The notes beneath the pieces are model-generated. The model did no database searches, had not been told where the DNA came from, and saw nothing but the letters and a program-made list of their open reading frames with translations. The position numbers were made by a program, and so were the translations under genes. From Verrucomicrobiales bacterium (GTDB lineage: Bacteria; Verrucomicrobiota; Verrucomicrobiia; Limisphaerales; UBA1100), in assembly GCA_011523245.1 (NCBI GenBank), contig WTHG01000158.1, positions 1 to 6,029 on the forward strand: a stretch of 6,029 bases of DNA, in the 5' to 3' direction. Below, one piece after another: positions 1 to 5,469 of the stretch (position 1 is its first letter; each line of letters starts with the position of its first letter).

Positions 1-638
1 GGAATGGAGCGCAGTTCGGTCAGCAGATGCCGCAGTTTATCGTCGCTGAGCAACAATGCATCGCCACCGGAGAGCAGCACATCGCGCACGGCCGGTGTGC
101 GGCGGATATAATCGATCTGCTTCTTGAAGTTCGGGCGGAAATCATAACCCAAGGCATTGCTCACTAACCGCGAGCGCGTACAGTAGCGGCAATAAGCGGC
201 GCAGCGGTCGGTGACCAGGAACAACACGCGGTCGGGATACCGATGCACCAATCCGGGCACCGGCGAATGGTTGTCCTCCCCACAGGGATCGCCCATCTCC
301 CACGGGGCAGTTTCGGTTTCCTGCACGCTTGGGAGCATTTGCCGGCGAATGGGGCAGTCCGGATCATCAGCATCGATGAGGTTAAAAAAATGCGGGGTGA
401 TGGCCATCGCCAGCTTGGTATCAGCCAAGCGCGCGCCTTCAATTTCGGAATCGGTTAGCTCCGGAATCCGGCTCTGCAGCCCTTTCAGCGAACTCACCCG
501 ATTTTTGAGCTGCCACCGCCAATCATCCCAATCCGCCGCCGAGACAGCCGCCCACGACCCACGGCCTGAGGGGTGGAATTCCTTCAGTTTCAGGAGCTGA
601 TTCAGATTGTGATCCGAGTCGGAATTGGCGGACGACAT
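1..638 (-). CDS. kamA: KamA family radical SAM aminomutase (lysine 2,3-aminomutase-like), N-terminal 212 residues, runs off left edge
   Basis: This is a radical SAM, PLP-dependent aminomutase of the lysine 2,3-aminomutase family. These cytosolic enzymes move the alpha-amino group of lysine (or a related amino acid) to the beta carbon. Reading the minus strand from ATG at 638 gives 212 intact codons. Residues about 35-50 hold the Trp-rich helix DWDDWRWQLKNRV typical of the family's N-terminal region. Residues 117-135 read DPCGEDNHSPVPGLVHRYP. The [4Fe-4S] motif CAAYCRYC has its three cysteines at 146, 150 and 153. The SAM-contacting SGGD is at 190-193. The PLP lysine and substrate-binding residues lie beyond the window. 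An in-frame stop at 683-681 (the stop of the upstream gene) limits the start, and ATG 638 has no clear Shine-Dalgarno sequence. It is the third gene of a leftward unit. The long N-terminal region favours KamA over the shorter EpmB, but the true substrate cannot be told from this half. Confidence 0.93.
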   Translation of the reverse strand, partial: MSSANSDSDHNLNQLLKLKEFHPSGRGSWAAVSAADWDDWRWQLKNRVSSLKGLQSRIPELTDSEIEGARLADTKLAMAITPHFFNLIDADDPDCPIRRQMLPSVQETETAPWEMGDPCGEDNHSPVPGLVHRYPDRVLFLVTDRCAAYCRYCTRSRLVSNALGYDFRPNFKKQIDYIRRTPAVRDVLLSGGDALLLSDDKLRHLLTELRSI

Positions 639-645
639 CAGCGGT

Positions 646-674
646 AAGGTAAGAAAGGGGTGGGGTACTGTCAA
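646..674 (-). promoter_or_regulatory. Candidate promoter for kamA giving a near-leaderless mRNA
   Basis: On the minus strand a perfect TTGACA (674-669) is followed 17 bases later by TACCTT (651-646), which keeps only three of six -10 consensus bases. A transcript from here would start near 639, directly at the kamA ATG at 638. That would fit the lack of a Shine-Dalgarno sequence. The element sits in the 42-base gap after the upstream gene, so kamA could be read both from the operon and from this site. The -10 is weak and the call is tentative. Confidence 0.35.
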
Positions 675-680
675 CCGGCC

Positions 681-2015
681 TTAGGGGGTGGCAAATTTGG
701 CTCGGGTTTTCGGTTTATCCGAATTCATATCGGCGAGGATGGTGTCGAGCAGGTTAAGCTTGGCGATGGCGCGATTGCGCAGGGCGGCTTGGGCCGTGGG
801 TTTGGTGCGGATTGCGCGATGGATTTTGGAGGAACGCAGGCCGAGGTAGGCTCCCAGTGTTTCACGATAATCCTGAATAAGCCGAGCGGTTTCGGGGGGG
901 GAGTTTACCTGTAGGAAGGCAAGGCGTTGAAGGACGGGCGCCAATTTTAGGGCTCTTTCTTGAGGCGTGGGGTCGGTACGAAGATAGGTTTGCAGCGGGG
1001 TTCTCTGGGTTTTGGGTTTGGCTTGGGGCGAATCCGGAGGGAGTTCAGTTTCGATTTGAAGGCAATCACTCAGGTGAGCGAGGATGACTTCGGGGCGCCA
1101 GCGGTGAAAGGCATCGCGGCTGCGAAACTGGACTTGAGCCATGGACCACCATTGCTCGATTTTCAACATGCTCTTGTGCCCGAAGGCGACGCCAAACGCG
1201 CGCGCACTGTTCTGGTGCTTGGGAAGTTCGCGTAGGAAAAACTGAATACGCTCAGGGCCTTTGGAGAGTCCAAGCAATTTGTGCACAAGCAAATGAGCGT
1301 GTGCTCGATACACAGGATCCTCGGTGCCTTTGGAGGGGGGCGGCGGCAGCGTGAGGTTTAAGTAGGAAATAGGTTTGGATTTCTGGATGAATTCACGACT
1401 GGTGTAGAGCGGGTCTTGGGGATGTGTGAAATTTAATCCACCAACCGCCTGGGGGGCGAATGGCGTAAAGAGAATAGGGCCTTTTGATTGTAGAATGAGC
1501 TCTGTAGTGCCCGGGGTGATCCACACAGGTAACGCGGGGTCTGTAGATGAATAGCGTCCGGCAAACTCAGTGAACAATAGGTCGACGATGAGCTCAGTTA
1601 ACTCTCGCCCGGGCATGAGTTGAGGTAGGGAGGCTCGGTAATCCCATGAGCCGGTGGCGTTAGGGATGCGGCCGAAGCGCGCCGGGTCGCCCAGGTTGCC
1701 CGGGACGATTTGCAAATGAATTTGGCCTTGCCAGCGAGAGGTAATGTTAAAGCGTTTCACCCATTGACCCCGAACGGATTCTGCGAACTGAGCCAAGCCA
1801 GAAGGGTGCAACCGAACGCGATCGGGAATGGCTTTGACCCTGTTTGCTGCAGGCACAAACGGGGCATCGACTAACGAACTCACCACGAACTGCCGTGACC
1901 GACTGGTGAGCGTTTGCCCGGGGCGCAGGCGTTGCGCGTGCAAAAAATCCACAGTGCCCAGCAGAACCAATACCGTGAGGCATCGCAGAGCTCGGCTGGT
2001 GCAGGAGTAGATCAT
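681..2015 (-). CDS. Exported protein with degenerate peptidase MA-like (gluzincin-fold) architecture, probably not a protease
   Basis: This is a 444-residue protein of unknown function. Residues 1-27 form a signal peptide (hydrophobic stretch LTVLVLLGTVDF, likely cut after LHA), so it should be exported. Residues about 143-172 follow the usual order of peptidase MA-like gluzincins: a helix that would hold HExxH, then a loop, then a P-WL-EG-AE-like motif. Here the helix reads LFTEFAGRY (147-155) and the second motif LPVWITPGTTE (162-172), so both zinc histidines and the third-ligand glutamate environment are lost. Residues 238-290 (Ala/Leu-rich helix, LGLSKGPERIQFFLRELP, AFGVAFG, then EQWW) resemble the helical C-terminal segment of those proteins. 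After a polar linker (about 322-345) comes a helical tail to residue 430. Its ATG overlaps the fmdB-family stop (ATGA), so the two are probably coupled in translation. The fold call is by pattern only; the gene itself is clearly open and real. Confidence 0.8.
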   Translation of the reverse strand: MIYSCTSRALRCLTVLVLLGTVDFLHAQRLRPGQTLTSRSRQFVVSSLVDAPFVPAANRVKAIPDRVRLHPSGLAQFAESVRGQWVKRFNITSRWQGQIHLQIVPGNLGDPARFGRIPNATGSWDYRASLPQLMPGRELTELIVDLLFTEFAGRYSSTDPALPVWITPGTTELILQSKGPILFTPFAPQAVGGLNFTHPQDPLYTSREFIQKSKPISYLNLTLPPPPSKGTEDPVYRAHAHLLVHKLLGLSKGPERIQFFLRELPKHQNSARAFGVAFGHKSMLKIEQWWSMAQVQFRSRDAFHRWRPEVILAHLSDCLQIETELPPDSPQAKPKTQRTPLQTYLRTDPTPQERALKLAPVLQRLAFLQVNSPPETARLIQDYRETLGAYLGLRSSKIHRAIRTKPTAQAALRNRAIAKLNLLDTILADMNSDKPKTRAKFATP

Positions 2016-2326
2016 GATTTCTTGGGCTTACTTTTCGTGCTACTTTTCTTTTTGGAATCAGATTTTTTGCTGTCCGATTTTTTCTCAGAAGCTTTCTTGG
2101 CAGCGTCGCTGGCTTTCTTTTCGCCGCTCTTGTAGTTCTCACTGCGGTAATCGGTTTCGTAAAAACCACCGCCCTTAAAGATAATGCCGCCGCCCGTGCC
2201 GAGGAGGCGTGTGACTTTGCCTCGGCACCCCTCCTGAGTGCAGTGGGTCAATTTCGGTGCTTTGATGGACTGAAAATGCTCAAAAACCATGCCGCATTTG
2301 GCACATTCATATTCGTAAGTTGGCAT
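2012..2326 (-). CDS. FmdB-family zinc-ribbon protein with Lys/Ser-rich tail
   Basis: This is a 104-residue protein starting MPTYEYECAKCG, the hallmark of the FmdB/CxxC_CxxC_SSSS zinc-ribbon family. Two cysteine pairs (C8/C11 and C29/C34) should bind one zinc ion. The conserved segment GGGIIFKGGGFYETDY (45-60) ends the family core. Residues 67-104 are almost entirely Lys, Ser, Ala and Asp, a disordered basic tail as often seen in this family. The family was named from a putative regulator of formamidase genes, but the molecular role of most members is not known. An AAGGGG stretch (2341-2336) lies nine bases before the ATG, with GGAGG just upstream of it. It is the first gene of the leftward unit and overlaps the next gene by four bases (ATGA). 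Confidence 0.92.
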   Translation of the reverse strand: MPTYEYECAKCGMVFEHFQSIKAPKLTHCTQEGCRGKVTRLLGTGGGIIFKGGGFYETDYRSENYKSGEKKASDAAKKASEKKSDSKKSDSKKKSSTKSKPKKS

Positions 2327-2353
2327 TTTTGGGAACCCCTTCCTCCTGCAGTT

Positions 2354-2382
2354 TTTCTAGGGCAAAAACAGGTGAGGGTCAA
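2354..2382 (-). promoter_or_regulatory. Sigma70-type promoter for the leftward unit
   Basis: On the minus strand, TTGACC (2382-2377) and TAGAAA (2359-2354) are separated by exactly 17 bases, matching the consensus at five of six and four of six positions. The predicted start near 2347 leaves a leader of about 20 bases that begins at the GGAGG/AAGGGG purine tract before the FmdB-family gene. Position, spacing and match all fit, but the call rests on sequence alone. Confidence 0.5.
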
Positions 2383-2397
2383 GGTGTTGCTGGCTTG

Positions 2398-2425
2398 CAA
2401 TTCACAGGTTATTCACATAGGTTAT
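2398..2425 (+). promoter_or_regulatory. Tandem repeat with a DnaA-box-like 9-mer in the divergent spacer
   Basis: Two near-copies of ATTCACA..GGTT stand head to tail (2400-2410 and 2411-2425), with an 11-base period and a 2-base insertion (TA) in the second. The second copy contains TTATTCACA (2409-2417), which fits the DnaA-box consensus TTATNCACA at every position. The first gives CAATTCACA (2398-2406), seven of nine. The region lies between the two divergent start codons, where a regulator could affect both directions. Possible -35/-10 pairs for the rightward genes overlap it (for example TTGCTG 2387-2392 with TATTCA 2410-2415, 17-base spacing), but none is convincing. Confidence 0.35.
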
Positions 2426-2455
2426 GGGCGAACCCTAAATCGCCCGTGGGCGAAC
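2425..2455 (+). repeat. Three-part repeat (direct TGGGCGAAC pair with central inverted CGCCC) just before the ebo start
   Basis: TGGGCGAAC occurs at 2425-2433 and again at 2447-2455, 22 bases apart (about two helical turns). Between them lies CGCCC (2441-2445). That element can pair with GGGCG of the first copy (2426-2430, 10-base loop) or with GGGCG of the second (2448-2452, 2-base loop), so the two hairpins exclude each other. The downstream copy ends nine bases before the ATG at 2464. It could be a DNA operator or an RNA leader structure acting on initiation. The layout is seen directly; the function is inferred. Confidence 0.4.
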
Positions 2456-2463
2456 TATGCGTT

Positions 2464-2739
2464 ATGGCTATGACACGTCAAAAAGTTTTGGATCAATATT
2501 TCATGGATGCGCGGCACAAGCTGATTGATATTGCTGCGTTTCTCGATCGTGTGGAACGAGCGGAAGGCGACGCGGATTTCCGACTAAAAGCCTTTCGAGA
2601 TGCCATGAAGTGCTTGGATGACAGCGGCAACGATCGTGCACACGATGTACTGATGGCCTTCAGTGATCCAACTCAAGAGCCCATTGCAGTTGCTCATAGC
2701 AAGGGAGCATGTGGGGCTTGGCCCGGTGAGGGTGAGTAG
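2464..2739 (+). CDS. Small conserved-looking cytosolic protein leading the ebo cluster, function unknown
   Basis: This encodes 91 residues and I do not recognise a named family. The first 65 residues look wholly alpha-helical and charged (helices about 5-32 and 37-52, then 57-66). The C-terminal 25 residues, FSDPTQEPIAVAHSKGACGAWP, are rich in Gly/Pro with one Cys, and look more like a conserved functional segment than a random tail. There is no signal peptide or membrane segment. It lies 15 bases upstream of the TatD-like gene on the same strand, so joint transcription is likely. In other ebo clusters this place is often held by eboA, but I cannot match this short protein to EboA. The frame stays open upstream to 2320, but that part crosses the promoter region and reads into the divergent gene, so ATG 2464 (or ATG 2470, two codons on) is preferred. 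Neither has a good Shine-Dalgarno sequence. Confidence 0.72.
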   Translation: MAMTRQKVLDQYFMDARHKLIDIAAFLDRVERAEGDADFRLKAFRDAMKCLDDSGNDRAHDVLMAFSDPTQEPIAVAHSKGACGAWPGEGE

Positions 2740-2754
2740 GGTATAGCTCTCAAG

Positions 2755-3555
2755 ATGCGCTTCATCGAACCTCATGCGCACATGGTCAGTCGCACGACTG
2801 ATGATTATGCGGACATGGCCACAGCTGGTTGCGTGGCGTTGTGTGAGCCGGCTTTTTGGGCGGGCTTCGACCGTGGTAGTGCAGATGGTTTTCGTGATTA
2901 TTTTCGGCAACTCACCGAGGTCGAGCCGCGACGCGCGGCCAATTATGGTATCAAGCATTTCACTTGGCTCTGTATCAACCCCAAGGAGTCGGAGGACATG
3001 GCTTTGGCGGCGGATGTGTTATCCGTGATTCCTGAATTCATGGAATGCCCTAACGTGCTCGGCATTGGTGAGATTGGCCTGAACAAAAACAGCCGCAACG
3101 AAATAAAGGTGCTCCAGCAGCATGTTGATCTGGCGGCGGCAAATGACCAGATGGTTCTCGTTCATACGCCGCATCTGGAAGATAAACACAAAGGAACACG
3201 CTTAATATTGGATGTACTTAAGTACGACAGCCGGATTAATCCCGAGCGCGTGATGATTGATCATGTGGAGGAACATACTATCGGCATGGTTTTGGACGCC
3301 GGGCACTGGGGTGGTATGACTTTGTACCCGGAAAGCAAATGTTCACCCGCGCGGGCGATTGATATGATCGAGCGTTTCGGCAGTGATCGGCTCTGGTGGG
3401 ATGCTGCTTGTGACTGGGGCCCGAGCGTGCCGCTCGCGGTGCCACGCACTGCCTGCGAAATGCGTCGACGCGGCCACGACGAGTCATTGATTGAGAAGGT
3501 GATCTTCGAAAACCCCAAGGCGTTCCTCAGCCAGAGCGATCGTTTCCAGCTTTAG
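2755..3555 (+). CDS. eboB: TatD-like metal-dependent hydrolase, EboB type
   Basis: This is a 266-residue TIM-barrel hydrolase of the amidohydrolase/TatD group. The metal site is visible in order: the HAH motif with H7 and H9, E106 in GIGEIGLN (103-110), H137 and H140 in LVHTPH, H170 in MIDH, and D220 in ACDWG. All are intact, so the enzyme should be active in the cytosol. The wording IEPHAHMVSRTTDDY at the N-terminus and the WWDAACDWGPS strand are what I recall from ebo-linked TatD proteins rather than from housekeeping TatD nucleases. The ebo context (eboE and eboC downstream) supports EboB. The natural substrate is unknown, and family membership does not prove nuclease activity. The start has no strong ribosome binding site but follows the preceding gene by 15 bases, which suggests coupling or re-initiation. 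Unusually, a perfect AGGAGG overlaps its stop codon (3554-3559). Confidence 0.88.
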   Translation: MRFIEPHAHMVSRTTDDYADMATAGCVALCEPAFWAGFDRGSADGFRDYFRQLTEVEPRRAANYGIKHFTWLCINPKESEDMALAADVLSVIPEFMECPNVLGIGEIGLNKNSRNEIKVLQQHVDLAAANDQMVLVHTPHLEDKHKGTRLILDVLKYDSRINPERVMIDHVEEHTIGMVLDAGHWGGMTLYPESKCSPARAIDMIERFGSDRLWWDAACDWGPSVPLAVPRTACEMRRRGHDESLIEKVIFENPKAFLSQSDRFQL

Positions 3556-3573
3556 GAGGGAAACATTTCTTAT

Positions 3574-3595
3574 AACTCCGTTTGTTGGAGTTTTT
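3574..3595 (+). terminator. Short intrinsic terminator after eboB
   Basis: AACTCC (3574-3579) and GGAGTT (3587-3592) form a perfect 6-bp stem with a 7-base loop, running straight into a T tract (3591-3595). The stem is short and only half GC, so read-through is likely. Termination would be partial and would lower expression of the LRR gene and eboE/eboC from the upstream promoter. Confidence 0.5.
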
Positions 3596-3607
3596 ATATT
3601 CCGCTCA

Positions 3608-3635
3608 TTGCGAATGTACGCATGCGTGGTATATT
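3608..3635 (+). promoter_or_regulatory. Promoter candidate for the LRR gene and downstream eboE-eboC
   Basis: TTGCGA (3608-3613) and TATATT (3630-3635) are separated by 16 bases and match the sigma70 consensus at four and five of six positions. A transcript would start near 3642, about 27 bases before the LRR start codon, and would contain its GAGGA ribosome binding site (3658-3662). Together with the terminator just upstream, this suggests that the LRR gene starts a second transcription unit inside the cluster. Confidence 0.5.
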
Positions 3636-3668
3636 TGGGTGGATCGTAACGGTCGTTGAGGAACTCCC

Positions 3669-4265
3669 ATGAGATACCAATTCGTTTTGATCACGTTGGC
3701 TCTCTGCCTGCAAGTTGCGCTGCTCTGGACCTTGGGAATGCGCATTGACAAGGACACCGGCACGGTTGCCATTCAGCCGGAGAAGGTCATTGCGCCCAAG
3801 GCACCGCCGCCACCGGCAGTTGTTGAGTCCAAACCTGTATTGGGGGCGGTAACGCCTGCTCCTATTAGGGCTCAGATCAAGCCCGAGCCTCCCGCACGGA
3901 TGATTCAGCAGATGTTTTTTGCGAATAATCGGGATCACCAGCTCATTGAACAGGCGATTCGGGATAAGCTGGCATACGATACCGGTAAACGACCCACGGG
4001 GCCTTTAACCGATCGGATGGTACGGGAGTTAACGTATCTGGATTTAAAAGGCAAAGGATTGTCGGATATTCGGCCGCTGGCAATGTTGGCGGCCTTGCAG
4101 CAGGTGGATCTTGAGAAAAACCGAGTCAACGACCTTTCTCCATTGGAAAAGTTGCCGGCGCTGAATGCGGTTTATGTGCGCAACAATCCGAGCCTGACGG
4201 CGGAGGAGGTGCGGCGGGCTGGTCGAGTGATGAGGCAGTGCATAATTGTGCACAATCTCAAGTGA
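3669..4265 (+). CDS. Membrane-anchored leucine-rich-repeat protein, internalin-like repeats
   Basis: This is a 198-residue protein with a single N-terminal hydrophobic helix (about 5-23, FVLITLALCLQVALLW). The helix most likely acts as a signal anchor that places the rest outside the cytoplasm; a cleavable signal is possible. A Pro/Ala-rich spacer follows (about 36-75, with PKAPPPPA and KPEPPAR). A helical cap comes next (89-106, then TGPLTDRMVRELTYLDL), leading into about two and a half short LRR units of the LxxLDLxxNxLSDIxPLxxL type (121-174). The protein ends IIVHNLK. A GAGGA ribosome binding site sits six bases before the ATG. LRR domains of this kind bind proteins, but the partner is unknown. 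It is not an ebo gene that I know of, yet it sits between eboB and eboE on the same strand. LALC at 10-13 is not a proper lipobox. Confidence 0.85.
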   Translation: MRYQFVLITLALCLQVALLWTLGMRIDKDTGTVAIQPEKVIAPKAPPPPAVVESKPVLGAVTPAPIRAQIKPEPPARMIQQMFFANNRDHQLIEQAIRDKLAYDTGKRPTGPLTDRMVRELTYLDLKGKGLSDIRPLAMLAALQQVDLEKNRVNDLSPLEKLPALNAVYVRNNPSLTAEEVRRAGRVMRQCIIVHNLK

Positions 4266-4292
4266 GTGTTTCTTCATTGCCGCGTAAGGGGC

Positions 4293-4314
4293 GGCGCGTG
4301 TTTAATTCCGCGCC
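4293..4314 (+). other. GC-only hairpin abutting the eboE start codon
   Basis: GGCGCG (4293-4298) and CGCGCC (4309-4314) form a perfect 6-bp all-GC stem around a 10-base A/T-rich loop. The last stem base touches the A of the eboE ATG at 4315. The only purine-rich, SD-like sequence is AAGGGG (4286-4291), just outside the 5' side of the stem. The hairpin may therefore lower initiation or reposition that SD. The structure is seen; the effect is inferred. Confidence 0.4.
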
Positions 4315-5469
4315 ATGGAACTGAAGCACGGACTGCATCTGGCCTACTGCACGAATATCCATCGTGGCGAGGATTGGGCGCAGACGTTTGATTCGTTGAA
4401 AACCGATGTGTTGGCTGTGCGCGATCGGGTTGGGAGTGGGCGCGCGTACGCGATTGGGCTGCGGTTAAGTGACGTGGCGGCTCGCGAGTTGAGTGAACCG
4501 GCCGTATTGGATGCGTTCCAGCAATGGTTGGCGGACGAGGATTGTTACGTCTTTACCATCAACGGTTTTCCCTTTGGCAATTTCCATGGTTCGCGCGTGA
4601 AAGAGCAGGTGTATGTGCCGGATTGGACTTCGCCGGATCGGCTGTTGTACACGAACCGCTTGTTCGATCTGATTGCGGCCCTGGTGCCGGATGGAGTGGA
4701 GGGCAGTGTGAGTACTTTGCCGGGATCGTTTAAGGAGTTTATCACCGATGAAGGCCAGGAACAGGTCATCCGTGATAACATCTGGAAATGCACCGAACAT
4801 ATCGCTGCCTTGAGTGATCGTACGGGCAAAGCGTTGCATTTGGGGCTGGAGCCGGAGCCGTTGGGGTATTTTGAAACCAGCGCGGAGACGATCCAGTTTT
4901 TCGAGCGCATGAGAATGGAGCATCCCAATGATTCCAAGCTCATCGAACATTTGGGGGTGAATTATGATACCTGCCATTTGGCTGTGGAATATGAGGAGCC
5001 GGAAGCGGCCTTGGGGGCAATGCGTGCGGCGGACATTCGGATCAGTAAACTGCATTTGAGTGCGGCTTTAATTGTTCGGCCGGACGAAGGCACTCGGGCC
5101 AAGCTGAAGCCGTTTGAGGAGGATGTGTATTTGCATCAGGTGGTCGAGCGCCTGCCGGACGGCAGTTTGAACCGGCATCGGGATTTGGATGTTGCCTTGG
5201 CCAGTAACAATCCGGCGGAGGAGTGGCGGATCCATTTTCATATACCGTTGCATAGTCCGGGTGGTGATTGGTTTTCCAGTACACGAGGACACATAGACGG
5301 GGTATTGCGCGAATTGAAAAAGGATCCCTCGCTATGCACGCATTTGGAAATGGAAACGTACACGTGGGAAGTGCTTCCGGCAGAGATGAAAAACCGCGAA
5401 GTGGTCGATCAGTTGGTGGGGGAGTATGATTGGACTTTGGAACGGCTACAGGCGCACGATCTCGTATGA
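4315..5469 (+). CDS. eboE: EboE, xylose-isomerase-like TIM-barrel protein of the ebo metabolite cluster
   Basis: This is a 384-residue protein of the sugar-phosphate isomerase/xylose isomerase-like TIM-barrel superfamily. It is recognised as EboE from LAYCTNIHRGEDW at the N-terminus and from INGFPFGNFHG (82-92) followed by VKEQVYVPDWTSPDRLLYT. Candidate metal or substrate ligands lie at strand ends: E179 and E181 in GLEPEP, D218 and H221 in NYDTCH, H247 in KLHLS, H307 and H309 in HFHIPLH, and E345 and E347 in LEMETYTW. It has no signal peptide, so it should be cytosolic. The reaction is not known. Genetic work on ebo clusters ties the set to handling of a secreted metabolite precursor. Its start has no normally spaced ribosome binding site and is preceded by a GC hairpin. 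It ends in an ATGA overlap with eboC, so the two products are probably made together. Confidence 0.92.
   Translation: MELKHGLHLAYCTNIHRGEDWAQTFDSLKTDVLAVRDRVGSGRAYAIGLRLSDVAARELSEPAVLDAFQQWLADEDCYVFTINGFPFGNFHGSRVKEQVYVPDWTSPDRLLYTNRLFDLIAALVPDGVEGSVSTLPGSFKEFITDEGQEQVIRDNIWKCTEHIAALSDRTGKALHLGLEPEPLGYFETSAETIQFFERMRMEHPNDSKLIEHLGVNYDTCHLAVEYEEPEAALGAMRAADIRISKLHLSAALIVRPDEGTRAKLKPFEEDVYLHQVVERLPDGSLNRHRDLDVALASNNPAEEWRIHFHIPLHSPGGDWFSSTRGHIDGVLRELKKDPSLCTHLEMETYTWEVLPAEMKNREVVDQLVGEYDWTLERLQAHDLV

Noticed and set aside
211..600. 129-codon open frame on the plus strand
   Set aside because: It is antisense to kamA, which has clear family motifs across the same bases.
1747..2169. 140-codon open frame on the minus strand spanning the zinc-ribbon/pseudo-peptidase junction
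   Set aside because: It is a third frame under two genes that have a zinc-ribbon signature and a signal peptide. Its basic, low-complexity product comes from reading the Lys/Ser tail out of frame.
2320..2463. Upstream extension of the small lead gene to ATG 2320 (139 residues)
   Set aside because: It would read across the divergent promoter region and into the start of the FmdB-family gene. The extra residues look unlike protein, so ATG 2464 or 2470 is preferred.
3696..3707. Possible lipobox LALC in the LRR protein
   Set aside because: The residue before Cys is Leu rather than Gly/Ala/Ser, so lipoprotein processing is unlikely. A plain signal anchor fits better.
3594..3938. 114-codon open frame on the minus strand
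   Set aside because: It covers the LRR gene's promoter, SD and N-terminal half in antisense, and its product has no recognisable features.
4465..5055. 196-codon open frame on the minus strand
   Set aside because: It lies wholly inside eboE on the opposite strand. Its translation shows no recognisable family, so it is a shadow of the eboE codon pattern.
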